Positions 10,163-22,396 of a stretch of 64,000 nt of DNA are shown one piece after another. The position numbers and the translations under genes were made by a program. Under the pieces are notes generated by a model, which was not told the origin of the DNA, searched no databases, and saw nothing but the letters and a program-made list of their open reading frames with translations. The stretch lies in the NCBI RefSeq assembly GCF_029227915.1, contig NC_079877.1, positions 32,949,851 through 33,013,850 of the forward strand, in the 5' to 3' direction. Each line of letters opens with the position of its first letter. Positions within the stretch are counted from its first letter, which is position 1. The DNA comes from Hydractinia symbiolongicarpus. Its lineage: Eukaryota; Cnidaria; Hydrozoa; Anthoathecata; Hydractiniidae.

Positions 10163-13100
10163 AACGTGCGGTCACTGGCTTGTGGCTGGCAGTTTTTATT
10201 TTCATAGTTTGGCTTACGGTTTTCCGAGTGAGCAAAAAGAATTTTTGTACAAACGATGGTGTTAGCATTACGATGAATGCAGAGGATATGTATGAGCAGG
10301 AGAACTTTGCTTTATCATCTTTATTTACACAGAAGAAAAATTATTCGAAATTCAAACCGAGATCGTTGTTACACATTTTGTTGATCATATGTGGAGATGT
10401 GGAGACATGTCCCGGTCCTAATCCATGTATGGAGAATTTGATAAAGAAAAAAGGAATACGCATATTTCATCAAAATATCAGAGGGTTATTACAAAGTTTT
10501 GAAAAAATCCAATCGTTTTTTGGTTTGTATAAAAACGTAGATTTATTAACACTATCCGAAACACATATTCATTCTCACAGTTTTAACGATGACGATAGTT
10601 TGTATCAAATTCCGGGGTACAAGTTCATTAAAAAGAACAGAACAAATGGTACCCACGGTGGTGTTGCCATGTATATATCAAATAAAATCAGTTGGAAACG
10701 AAGAAAAGATCTTGAAAGAGATGAAGTTGAAGGTATCATTATAGAAATATTCCAGAAAAACTCAAAAAGTTTCTTAGTTGGGAGTTTTTACAGACCCCCG
10801 GATGGGTCAAATTATCTTCACGCACATTTTAACAACATTTTCGATGATATGTTAACTCTCATTAACAGTACAAATCTTGAGACTATAATCCTTGGGGACT
10901 TCAATGTTAACTACGGAAATAGAAATATATGCAGAGAATTAAAAGACTTGATTACTTTGCACGGTTTTGTTCAATTGATAACTAAACCAACTCGAGTGAC
11001 TGAAGATACGAGTACTATAATTGACATTATTTTAACTAACAACAAAAGTTTAATATCTACGGTTGATGTAGCACCATTAGATTTCAGCGATCATGACATG
11101 ATAGGATGCGTGCGTAAAATGAATCACGTTAAATACCAATTCAAAACTATTACATGTCGTAATTATTCAAAATACAACAAATCGCATATGTGCCGTGATC
11201 TTGAATCGGAAGAGTGGAATGCACTTTATGATATGACTGATGTAAATCGTGCATGGACATTTTTCAAAGATATTTTAACAACGGTATATAACAAGCATGC
11301 TCCCAAGATAACCAAACGAGTAAAGGGAATACATTGTCCATGGCTCACACAGGAAGTAAAAGGGCAGATTAATCATAAAGATCAATTGTTACGCAAAGCG
11401 CGAAGATCTAAAAATAAAAACGACTGGACTTCATTTAAAATTGCCAGAAACCACTGCAACAATTTAGTTCGAAAAGCAAAAAGAACTTACCATCAAGATT
11501 TATTGTACGAAAATCGAAACAATCCTCAAAAATTTTGGAAAGCTTTAAAGTCAGTTTTTCCGTCCAACAATAAAACACCTGAATCGTTAGTAAAACCTGT
11601 TGACGACCAAGCCAGTAACCGTTCGAAAGCAAACAAGTTTTATAATTTCTTTAGTACTGTTGCTCGGGATTTGAAGAATCGTTTTATACCACTCGTCAAT
11701 TTCGCTTGGAAACGTCAACAACAGAATCGCTCTAGAACTGAGGAAGTCTTTGAGTTTTCGTATGTCAGCAAAGTGTACATCCAAAAAGAACTGAAATCGT
11801 TAAAGCGTAGCAAAGCAACTGGATTTGATAATTTACCTCCTAACTTGATAAAGGACAGTGCCGAGATGATTTCAAAACCAATGGCATTCATTGTAAATCT
11901 TTCTTTAAAGACCGGAGTTATGCCAACTGAATGGAAAATTGCTTTGATCAAACCTCTTCACAAATCTGGAGAACGAGCAAATCCTGATAATTACCGCCCT
12001 ATTTCAATACTGCCTGTGCTGTCCAAAATTATGGAAAAAGCTGTCCACAACCAATTGAGTGAATATTTAGAATCCAACAATTTACTGTCAGAGAAGCAAT
12101 TTGGCTACCGTAAAAAGAGATCGACCGAGCTTGCAACAGCATTATTGTTAGATGATATAAGAAAAGCTGCAGACAAAGGAAAAATTACTGGCGCGATATT
12201 CATTGACTTATCGAAAGCTTTCGATACCCTTGGACACGCAACCCTTCTAGCAAAGTTAAAACAATATGGGGTAAGCAATGTCACACTTCAGTGGTTTGAG
12301 AGCTATTTGTTTGACAGAAAACAAATTGTTGGTTTTGACGATGTGTTATCCGATCCTTATCCGGTTTTGTGTGGGGTGCCACAAGGTTCTATCCTTGGAC
12401 CTCTACTGTTTTTAATTTTCTTTAACGATTTTCCGGACATTCTGAAAAAAGCTGACGTTGTGGAATTCGCTGATGATACTGTTATCTACGTTTCTTCAAA
12501 CAAAATTTCTCAGATAGAAGAATTGTTAAATAATGATTTAAAGAACATCAGCTCATACTTTCGTGAAAATGAACTTGTGATTAATTTAAAACCTGGAAAG
12601 ACTGAGTGCGTGCTATTTGGGACAGCAAAAAGATTAGCAATGTCAAAAGCTGACTTTGCATTGCTTTTTGACGGAGTACCAATCAATGTGACTACATCTT
12701 ATAAATATCTTGGTACAGTAATCGATCACACTCTTAATATTGGTCCGCAATTTGATAGTATGTACAAAAAGTCCTCGTCAAAGTTAAGGTTGTTGTGTAA
12801 ACTCAAGTATTTCTTGAACGAAGAAGCTATCAGACGTGTTTATCGATCTATCATACAATCTGTTATTCGATATAATTGCTTGTCATTTTTAAATTTAACA
12901 GCAACACAATCACAAAAATTACGATCGTTGGATAGACGAGCAATAACGATAACAAAAGATGCGAGTATCAACACATCAGACATGATTAAAAAACATGCTG
13001 TTAAGCTGGTAAAAAAATGTTTGGATGGTGATTGTTGCTCGAATTTTGATAATTATTTTACTTTAAACTCCCATAATTTTTCAACTAGAAATCAGAATTT

Positions 13101-13248
13101 TCTTTTAAAAATTCCTAAAATAAAACTTGAGTTTGCTCGGTCGGGTTTCTTCTTTCAAGGAGCTAGGCTTTTCAACTCCTTGCCCAAGGAGATCCGGCAG
13201 AGTGGACATGAGTTTAGTAACAAGTTACTAAATTTTGAGTTTAGATAA
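10156..13248 (+). CDS. Retrotransposon polyprotein: APE endonuclease and reverse transcriptase
   Basis: Makes the element's cDNA by nicking target DNA and priming reverse transcription from it. The frame opens at a TTG on the satellite junction (10147), but the first ATG, in a TISU-like context, is at 10156, giving 1030 residues. From that ATG: a hydrophobic segment at about 9-23 (GLWLAVFIFIVWLTVF); a 2A-like motif GDVETCPGP at 80-88 with Cys where Asn is usual; an exonuclease-endonuclease-phosphatase domain at about 100-315 with N107, E135, Y212 (SFYRPP), D248/N250 (GDFN), D290 and S311-D312-H313; a basic linker; RT at about 545-860 with catalytic D684 (FIDLSKAFD), GVPQGSILGP at about 740-749 and FADD at 771-774; then YKYLG and a C-terminal domain (RNQNFLLKIPKIK, QGARLFNSLP). 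All catalytic residues are present and there is no frameshift. CR1/L2-like by architecture; the exact clade needs a tree. Confidence 0.93.
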   Translation: MAERAVTGLWLAVFIFIVWLTVFRVSKKNFCTNDGVSITMNAEDMYEQENFALSSLFTQKKNYSKFKPRSLLHILLIICGDVETCPGPNPCMENLIKKKGIRIFHQNIRGLLQSFEKIQSFFGLYKNVDLLTLSETHIHSHSFNDDDSLYQIPGYKFIKKNRTNGTHGGVAMYISNKISWKRRKDLERDEVEGIIIEIFQKNSKSFLVGSFYRPPDGSNYLHAHFNNIFDDMLTLINSTNLETIILGDFNVNYGNRNICRELKDLITLHGFVQLITKPTRVTEDTSTIIDIILTNNKSLISTVDVAPLDFSDHDMIGCVRKMNHVKYQFKTITCRNYSKYNKSHMCRDLESEEWNALYDMTDVNRAWTFFKDILTTVYNKHAPKITKRVKGIHCPWLTQEVKGQINHKDQLLRKARRSKNKNDWTSFKIARNHCNNLVRKAKRTYHQDLLYENRNNPQKFWKALKSVFPSNNKTPESLVKPVDDQASNRSKANKFYNFFSTVARDLKNRFIPLVNFAWKRQQQNRSRTEEVFEFSYVSKVYIQKELKSLKRSKATGFDNLPPNLIKDSAEMISKPMAFIVNLSLKTGVMPTEWKIALIKPLHKSGERANPDNYRPISILPVLSKIMEKAVHNQLSEYLESNNLLSEKQFGYRKKRSTELATALLLDDIRKAADKGKITGAIFIDLSKAFDTLGHATLLAKLKQYGVSNVTLQWFESYLFDRKQIVGFDDVLSDPYPVLCGVPQGSILGPLLFLIFFNDFPDILKKADVVEFADDTVIYVSSNKISQIEELLNNDLKNISSYFRENELVINLKPGKTECVLFGTAKRLAMSKADFALLFDGVPINVTTSYKYLGTVIDHTLNIGPQFDSMYKKSSSKLRLLCKLKYFLNEEAIRRVYRSIIQSVIRYNCLSFLNLTATQSQKLRSLDRRAITITKDASINTSDMIKKHAVKLVKKCLDGDCCSNFDNYFTLNSHNFSTRNQNFLLKIPKIKLEFARSGFFFQGARLFNSLPKEIRQSGHEFSNKLLNFEFR

Positions 13249-13672
13249 ATTCTTTGAGTATTTTTTATACTTTAAGTTTTCTCGTAATACACCTTTTAGA
13301 TTGTTCATGGCGACTTGTTCTAAGTTACACTTGCCGAGATAGTTCGTCGAATTTTTAGTTTTTGGTTATATTGATTTATTTGTGTGATTGTGTGTATGTG
13401 TAAACTAGTTTTTAATTTCTTTTCGATGGCAACTACTTCTTTCCTGCCACTGTTTCTTTTGGTCGTTACTTTTTCGCACGTTTTGGCTAATTTTGCGTTT
13501 CCCATCAGTTTTTGAGATTATATTTTTTTCAGTTTGATACTTTTCTTTGCATTTTTAATATATATTACTAACTAGATTTTAACGTATGCATAAACAGGAC
13601 GTATATTTATAACAGTATTTTTTACTGACATACTCATCCTGTATATAAATTCGGAAATAAATAAATAAATAT
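13249..13672 (+). other. 3' untranslated region and (AAAT)n tail of the retrotransposon
   Basis: AT-rich 424-bp stretch after the TAA stop with no coding potential of its own; a minus-strand open frame inside it is chance. Near the end a small perfect hairpin (CAGTA, 5-base loop, TACTG) lies at 13613-13627. The element ends TCGG followed by four AAAT units (13655-13670), which also provide AATAAA polyadenylation signals. In L2-type elements a 3' stem and terminal short repeat are used by the RT for template recognition; that role here is inference. Confidence 0.7.
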
Positions 13673-16600
13673 TAATCGCCGGCACACGAAAACCCGCGAT
13701 TTCCCGTAGATCCCGGACTGGGCCCGTATAGTCGAATGTATACAAAAAAGTACCCAGGGTGTAAACTCATTTCCTGAACGATTTTTTAAATTTTTTTTTC
13801 ACCACTAGAACGCATGGCACTTGTAGTTTTCAAAAATGTTTTCATTTTTGATGAGACGCTTATTGAAAGAGGTTTAATCGCCGCCAAACGAAAACCCGCG
13901 ATTTCCCGTAAATCCCGGGCTTGGCCCGTATAGTCAAAAGTATACAAAGAAAGTACCCTGTGAGTAAACTCATTTCCAGAACGATTTTTTGAATTATTTT
14001 TTCACCACTAGAACGCATGAGACTTGTAGTTTTCAAAAATCTTTTCATTTTTGATGAGACGCTTATTGAAAGAGGTTTAATCGCCGGCAAACGAAAACCC
14101 GCGATTTCCCGTAAATCCCGGGCTTGGCCCGTATACTCAAAAGTATACAAAGAAAGTACCCTGTGAGTAGACTCATTTCCAGAACGATTTTTTAAATTAT
14201 TTTTTCACCACTACAACGCATAAGACTTGTAGTTTTCAGAAATGTTTTCATTTTTGATGAGAGGCTTATTGAAAGAGGTTTAATCGCCGGCAAACGAAAA
14301 CCCGCGATTTCCCGTAAATCCCGGGTTTGGCCCGTATAGTCGGATGTATACAAAGAAAGTACCCTGTGAGTAAACTCATTTCCAAAACGATTTTTTAAAG
14401 TATCTTTTCACCACTAAAAGGCATGAGACTTGTAGTTTTAAAAAATGTTTTCATTTTTGATGGGACGCTGAATAAAAGAAGTTTTATCGCCGGCACACGA
14501 AAACCCGCGATTTCTCGTAAATCCCGGGTTTGGCTCGTATAGTCGAATGTATACAAAGAAAGTACCCTGTGAGTAAACTCATTTCCAAAACGATTTTTTA
14601 AAGTATCTTTTCACCACTAAAACGCATGAGACTTGTAGTTTTCAAAAATGTTTTCATTTTTGATGGGACGCTGAATAAAAGAAGTTTAATCGCCGGCACA
14701 CGAAAACCCGCGATTTCCCGTAGATCCCGGACTGGGCCCGTATAGTCGAATGTATACAAAAAATTACCCAGGGTGTAAACTCATTTCCTGAACGATTTTT
14801 TAAATTTTTTTTTCACCACTAGAAAGCATGGCACTTGTAGTTTTCAAAAATGTTTTCATTTTTGATAGGACTCTGAATAAAATAAGTTTAATCGCCGGCA
14901 CACGAAAACCCGCGATTTCCCGTAGATCCCGGACTGGGCCCGTATAGTCGAATGTATACAAAAAAGTACCCAGGGTGTAAACTCATTTCCTGAACGATTT
15001 TTTAAATTTCTTTTTCACCACTAGAACGCATGGCACTTGTAGTTTTCAAAAATGTTTTCATTTTTGATGAGACGCTTATTGAAAGAGGTTTAATCGCCGC
15101 CAAACGAAAACCCACGATTTCCCGTAAATCCCGGGCTTGGCCCGTATAGTCAAAAGTATACAAAGAAAGTACCCTGTGAGTAAACTCATTTCCAGAACGA
15201 TTTTTTAAATTATTTTTTCACCACTAGAACGCATGAGACTTGTAGTTTTCAAAAATGTTTTCATTTTTGATGAGACGCTTATTGAAAGAGGTTTAATCGC
15301 CGGCAAACGAAAACCCGCGATTTCCCGTAAGTCCCGGGCTTGGCCCGTATACTCAAAAGTATACAAAGAAAGTACCCTGTGAGTAAACTCATTTCCAAAA
15401 CGATTTTTTAAAGTATCTTTTCACCACTAAAAGGCATGAGACTTGTAGTTTTCAAAAATGTTTTCATTTTTGATGGGACGCTGAATAAAAGAAGTTTTAT
15501 CGCCGGCACACGAAAACCCGCGATTTCTCGTAAATCCCGGGTTTGGCTCGTATAGTCGAATGTATACAAAGAAAGTACCCTGTGAGTAAACTCATTTCCA
15601 AAACGATTTTTTAAAGTATCTTTTCACCACTAAAACGCATGAGACTTGTAGTTTTCAAAAATGTTTTCATTTTTGATGGGACGCTGAATAAAAGAAGTTT
15701 AATCGCCGGCACACGAAAACCCGCGATTTCCCGTAGATCCCGGACTGGGCCCGTATAGTCGAATGTATACAAAAAATTACCCAGGGTGTAAACTTATTTC
15801 CTGAAAGATTTTTTAAATTTTTTTTTCACCACTAGAACGCATGGCACTTGTAGTTTTCAAAAATGTTTTCATTTTTGATGGGACTCTGAATAAAAGAAGT
15901 TTAATCGCCGGCACACGAAAACCCGCGATTTCCCGTAGATCCCGGACTGGGCCCGTATAGTCGAATGTATACAAAAAAGTACCCAGGGTGTAAACTCATT
16001 TCCTGAACGATTTTTTAAATTTTTTTTTCACCACTAGAACGCATGGCACTTGTAGTTTTCAAAAATGTTTTCATTTTTGATGAGACGCTTATTGAAAGAG
16101 GTTTAATCGCCGCCAAACGAAAACCCACGATTTCCCGTAAATCCCGGGCTTGGCCCGTATAGTCAAAAGTATACAAAGAAAGTACCCTGTGAGTAAACTC
16201 ATTTCCAGAACGATTTTTTAAATTATTTTTTCACCACTAGAACGCATGAGACTTGTAGTTTTCAAAAATGTTTTCATTTTTGATGAGACGCTTATTGAAA
16301 GAGGTTTAATCGCCGGCAAACGAAAACCTGCGATTTCCCGTAAGTCCCGGGCTTGGCCCGTATACTCAAAAGTATACAAAGAAAGTACCCTTTGAGTAAA
16401 CTCATTTCCAGAACGATTTTTTAAATTATTTTTTCACCACTAAAACGCATAAGACTTGTAGTTTTCAGAAATGTTTTCATTTTTGATGAGAGGCTTATTG
16501 AAAGAGGTTTAATCGCCGGCAAACGAAAACCCGCGATTTCCCGTAAATCCCGGGTTTGGCCCGTATAGTCGAATGTATACAAAGAAAGTACCCTGTGAGT

Positions 16601-16739
16601 AAACTCATTTCCAAAACGATTTTTTAAAGTATATTTTCACCACTAAAAGGCATGAGACTTGTAGTTTTCAAAAATGTTTTCATTTTTGATGGGACGCTGA
16701 ATAAAAGAAGTTTTATCGCCGGCACACGAAAACCCGCGA

Positions 16740-19700
16740 TTTCTCGTAAATCCCGGGTTTGGCTCGTATAGTCGAATGTATACAAAGAAAGTACCCTGTG
16801 AGTAAACTCATTTCCAAAACGATTTTTTAAAGTATCTTTTCACCACTAAAACGCATGAGACTTGTAGTTTTCAAAAATGTTTTCATTTTTGATGGGACGC
16901 TGAATAAAAGAAGTTTAATCGCCGGCACACGAAAACCCGCGATTTCCCGTAGATCCCGGACTGGGCCCGTATAGTCGAATGTATACAAAAAATTACCCAG
17001 GGTGTAAACTCATTTCCTGAACGATTTTTTAAATTTTTTTTTCACCACTAGAACGCATGGCACTTGTGGTTTTCAAAAATGTTTTCATTTTTGATGAGAC
17101 GCTTATTGAAAGAGGTTTAATCGCCGCCAAACGAAAACCCGCGATTTCCCGTAAATCCCGGGCTTGGTCCGTATAGTCAAAAGTATACAAAGAAAGTACC
17201 CTGTGAGTAAACTCATTTCCAGAACGATTTTTTAAATTATTTTTTCACCACTAGAACGCATGAGACTTGTAGTTTTCAAAAATGTTTTCATTTTTGATGA
17301 GACGCTTATTGAAAGAGGTTTAATCGCCGGCAAACGAAAACCCGCGATTTCCCGTAAATCCCGGGCTTGGCCCGTATACTCAAAAGTATACAAAGAAAGT
17401 ACCCTGTGAGTAAACTCATTTCCAGAACGATTTTTTAAATTATTTTTTCACCACTAAAACGCATAAGACTTGTAGTTTTCAGAAATGTTTTCATTTTTGA
17501 TGAGAGGCTTATTGAAAGAGGTTTAATCGCCCGCAAACGAAAACCCGCGATTTCCCGTAAATCCCGGGCTTGGCCCGTATAGTCAAAAGTACACAAAGAA
17601 AGTACCCTGTGAGTAAACTCATTTCCCGAACGATTTTTTATATTATTTTTACACCACTAAAACGCATGAGACTTGTAGTTTTCAAAAATGTTTTCATTTT
17701 TGATGAGACGCTTATTGAAAGAGGTTTAATCGCCGCCAAACGAAAACCCACGATTTCCCGTAAATCCCGGGCTTGGCCCGTATAGTCAAAAGTATACAAA
17801 GAAAGTACCCTGTGAGTAAACTCATTTCCAGAACGATTTTTTAAATTATTTTTTCACCACTAGAACGCATGAGACTTGTAGTTTTCAAAAATGTTTTCAT
17901 TTTTGATGAGACGCTTATTGAAAGAGGTTTAATCGCCGGCAAACGAAAACCTGCGATTTCCCGTAAGTCCCGGGCTTGGCCCGTATACTCAAAAGTATAC
18001 AAAGAAAGTACCCTTTGAGTAAACTCATTTCCAGAACGATTTTTTAAATTATTTTTTCACCACTAAAACGCATAAGACTTGTAGTTTTCAGAAATGTTTT
18101 CATTTTTGATGAGAGGCTTATTGAAAGAGGTTTAATCGCCGGCAAACGAAAACCCGCGATTTCCCGTAAATCCCGGGTTTGGCCCGTATAGTCGAATGTA
18201 TACAAAGAAAGTACCCTGTGAGTAAACTCATTTCCAAAACGATTTTTTAAAGTATATTTTCACCACTAAAAGGCATGAGACTTGTAGTTTTCAAAAATGT
18301 TTTCATTTTTGATGGGACGCTGAATAAAAGAAGTTTTATCGCCGGCACACGAAAACCCGCGATTTCTCGTAAATCCCGGGTTTGGCTCGTATAGTCGAAT
18401 GTATACAAAGAAAGTACCCTGTGAGTAAACTCATTTCCAAAACGATTTTTTAAAGTATCTTTTCACCACTAAAACGCATGAGACTTGTAGTTTTCAAAAA
18501 TGTTTTCATTTTTGATGGGACGCTGAATAAAAGAAGTTTAATCGCCGGCACACGAAAACCCGCGATTTCCCGTAGATCCCGGACTGGGCCCGTATAGTCG
18601 AATGTATACAAAAAATTACCCAGGGTGTAAACTCATTTCCTGAACGATTTTTTAAATTTTTTTTTCACCACTAGAACGCATGGCACTTGTGGTTTTCAAA
18701 AATGTTTTCATTTTTGATGAGACGCTTATTGAAAGAGGTTTAATCGCCGCCAAACGAAAACCCGCGATTTCCCGTAAATCCCGGGCTTGGTCCGTATAGT
18801 CAAAAGTATACAAAGAAAGTACCCTGTGAGTAAACTCATTTCCAGAACGATTTTTTAAATTATTTTTTCACCACTAGAACGCATGAGACTTGTAGTTTTC
18901 AAAAATGTTTTCATTTTTGATGAGACGCTTATTGAAAGAGGTTTAATCGCCGGCAAACGAAAACCCGCGATTTCCCGTAAATCCCGGGCTTGGCCCGTAT
19001 ACTCAAAAGTATACAAAGAAAGTACCCTGTGAGTAAACTCATTTCCAGAACGATTTTTTAAATTATTTTTTCACCACTAAAACGCATAAGACTTGTAGTT
19101 TTCAGAAATGTTTTCATTTTTGATGAGAGGCTTATTGAAAGAGGTTTAATCGCCCGCAAACGAAAACCCGCGATTTCCCGTAAATCCCGGGCTTGGCCCG
19201 TATAGTCAAAAGTACACAAAGAAAGTACCCTGTGAGTAAACTCATTTCCCGAACGATTTTTTATATTATTTTTTCACCACTAAAACGCATGAGACTTGTA
19301 GTTTTCAAAAATGTTTTCATTTTTGATGAGACGCTTATTGAAAGAGGTTTAATCGCCGGCAAACGAAAACCCGCGATTTCCCGTAAATCCCGGGCTTGGC
19401 CCGTATAGTCAAAAGTATACAAAGAAAGTACCCTGTGAGTAAACTCATTTCCAGAACGATTTTTTAAATTATTTTTTCACCACTAAAACGCATAAGACTT
19501 GTAGTTTTCAGAAATGTTTTCATTTTTGATGAGAGGCTTATTGAAAGAGGTTTAATCGCCGGCAATCGAAAACCCGCGATTTCCCGTAAATCCCGGGCTT
19601 GGCCCGTATAGTCAAAAGTATACAAAGAAAGTACCCTGTGAGTAAACTCATTTCCAAAACGATTTTTTAAAGTATATTTTCACCACTAAAAGGCATGAGA

Positions 19701-19985
19701 CTTGTAGTTTTCAAAAATGTTTTCATTTTTGATGGGACGCTGAATAAAAGAAGTTTTATCGCCGGCACACGAAAACCCGCGATTTCTCGTAAATCCCGGG
19801 TTTGGCTCGTATAGTCGAATGTATACAAAGAAAGTACCCTGTGAGTAAACTCATTTCCAAAACGATTTTTTAAAGTATCTTTTCACCACTAAAACGCATG
19901 AGACTTGTAGTTTTCAAAAATGTTTTCATTTTTGATGGGACGCTGAATAAAAGAAGTTTAATCGCCGGCACACGAAAACCCGCGA
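16740..19985. repeat. Two tandem copies of a 1623-bp HOR (eight monomers)
   Basis: Units starting at 16740 and 18363 are nearly identical base for base, including shared oddities such as GTGGTTTTC, GGTCCGTATAG, CCCGCAAACG and ACACAAAG. The spacing of 1623 is 8 x 203 - 1. One visible difference is TATTATTTTTACACC at about 17645 against TATTATTTTTTCACC in the next unit. Confidence 0.88.
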
Positions 19986-22396
19986 TTTCCCGTAGATCCC
20001 GGACTGGGCCCGTATAGTCGAATGTATACAAAAAATTACCCAGGGTGTAAACTCATTTCCTGAACGATTTTTTAAATTTTTTTTTCACCACTAGAACGCA
20101 TGGCACTTGTGGTTTTCAAAAATGTTTTCATTTTTGATGAGACGCTTATTGAAAGAGGTTTAATCGCCGCCAAACGAAAACCCGCGATTTCCCGTAAATC
20201 CCGGGCTTGGCCCGTATAGTCAAAAGTATACAAAGAAAGTACCCTGTGAGAAAACTCATTTCCAGAACGATTTTTTAAATTATTTTTTCACCACTAGAAC
20301 GCATGAGACTTGTAGTTTTCAAAAATGTTTTCATTTTTGATGAGACGCTTATTGAAAGAGGTTTAATCGCCGGCAAACGAAAACCCGCGATTTCCCGTAA
20401 ATCCCGGGCTTGGCCCGTATAGTCAAAAGTACACAAAGAAAGTACCCTGTGAGTAAACTCATTTCCCGAACGATTTTTTATATTATTTTTTCACCACTAA
20501 AACGCATGAGACTTGTAGTTTTCAAAAATGTTTTCATTTTTGATGAGACGCTTATTGAAAGAGGTTTAATCGCCGGCAAACGAAAACCCGCGATTTCCCG
20601 TAAATCCCGGGCTTGGCCCGTATAGTCAAAAGTATACAAAGAAAGTACCCTGTGAGTAAACTCATTTCCAGAACGATTTTTTAAATTATTTTTTCACCAC
20701 TAAAACGCATAAGACTTGTAGTTTTCAGAAATGTTTTCATTTTTGATGAGAGGCTTATTGAAAGAGGTTTAATCGCCGGCAATCGAAAACCCGCGATTTC
20801 CCGTAAATCCCGGGCTTGGCCCGTATAGTCAAAAGTATACAAAGAAAGTACCCTGTGAGTAAACTCATTTCCAGAACGATTTTTTAAATTATTTTTTCAC
20901 CACTAAAACGCATAAGACTTGTAGTTTTCAGAAATGTTTTCATTTTTGATGAGAGGCTTATTGAAAGAGGTTTAATCGCCGGCAAACGAAAACCCGCGAT
21001 TTCCCGTAAATCCCGGGCTTGGCCCGTATAGTCAAAAGTATACAAAGAAAGTACCCTGTGAGTAAATTCATTTCCAGCACGATTTTTTAAATTATTTTTT
21101 CACCACTAAAACGCATAAGACTTGTAGTTTTCAGAAATGTTTTCACTTTTGATGAGACGCTTAATGAAAGTGGTTTAATCGCCGGCAAACGAAAACCCGC
21201 GATTTCCCGTAAATCCCGGGTTTGGCCCGTATAGTCGAATGTATACAAAGAAAGTACCCTGTGAGTAAACTCATTTCCAAAACGATTTTTTAAAGTATCT
21301 TTTCACCACTAAAAGCCATGAGACTTGTAGTTTTCAAAAAATTTTTCATTTTTGATGGGACGTTGAATAAAAGAAGTTTTATCGCCGGCACACGAAAACC
21401 CGCGATTTCCTGTAAATTCCGGGTTTGGCCGGAATAGTCGAATGTATACAAAGAAAGTACCCTGTGAGTAAACTCATTTCCAGAACGATTTTTTAAATTA
21501 TTTTTTCACCACTAAAACGCATAAGACTTGTAGTTTTCAAAAAATTTTTCATTTTTGATGGGACGTTGAATAAAAGAAGTTTTATCGCCGGCACACGAAA
21601 ACCCGCGATTTCCCGTAAATTCCGGATTTGGCCGGAATAGTCGAATGTATACAAAGAAAGTACCCTGTGAGTAAACTCATTTCCACAACGATTTTTTATA
21701 GTATCTTTTCACCACTAAAACGCATGAGACTTGTAGTTTTCAAAAATGTTTTCATTTTTGATGGGACGCTGAATAAAAGAAGTTTAATCGCCGGCACACG
21801 AAAACCCGCGATTTCCCGTAGATCCCGGACTGAGCCCGTATAGTCGAATGTATACAAAAAAGTACCCAGGGTGTAAACTCATTTCCTGAACGATTTTTTA
21901 AATTATTTTTTCACCACTAAACCGCATAAGACTTGTAGTTTTCAGAAATGTTTTCACTTTTGATGAGACGCTTCATGAAAGTGGTTTAATCGCCGGCAAA
22001 CGAAAACCCGCGATTTCCCGTAAATCCCGGGTTTGGCCCGTATAGTCGGATGTATACAAAGAAAGTACCCTGTGAGTAAACTCATTTCCAAAACGATTTT
22101 TTAAAGTATCTTTTCACCACTAAAAGGCATGAGACTTGTAGTTTTCAAAAATGTTTTCATTTTTGATGGGACGCTGAATAAAAGAAGTTTAATCGCCGGC
22201 ACACGAAAACCCGCGATTTCCCGTAGATCCCGGACTGGGCCCGTATAGTCGAATGTATACAAAAAAGTACCCAGGGTGTAAACTCATTTCCTGAACGATT
22301 TTTTAAATTTTTTTTTCACCACTAGAACGCATGGCACTTGTAGTTTTCAAAAATGTTTTCATTTTTGATGAGACGCTTATTGAAAGAGGTTTAATC

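Larger units (their letters stand above)
10149..13672 (+). mobile_element. Apparently full-length CR1/L2-like non-LTR retrotransposon
   Basis: A 3524-bp insertion splits a satellite monomer. The left flank ends ...AAAAGAAGTT at 10148 and the right flank resumes TAATCGCCGGCACACG at 13673. The same monomer subtype, with GGGACTCTG and GGCACACG, is uninterrupted at about 15880-15960, which fixes the boundaries to within 1-2 bases and shows no target duplication of more than 1 bp. The element has a single long frame with endonuclease and RT, a ~424-bp 3' region and an (AAAT)4 tail rather than poly-A. This fits the CR1/L2 group, whose members often end in short tandem repeats and make little or no target duplication. 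No separate ORF1 is present. An uninterrupted frame suggests a young, possibly active copy. Confidence 0.9.

Noticed and set aside
11435-11951. Three minus-strand open frames within the retrotransposon coding region
   Set aside because: They are antisense shadows of the polyprotein, with no recognisable motifs.
13320-13505. Minus-strand 61-codon frame in the 3' region of the intact element
   Set aside because: It is a chance frame within AT-rich untranslated sequence, with no similarity I recognise.
13594-13642. Long-range stem ACAGGA/TCCTGT in the retrotransposon 3' region
   Set aside because: It has only six pairs with a ~37-base loop, which is expected by chance in AT-rich sequence; the shorter CAGTA/TACTG hairpin is the better candidate.
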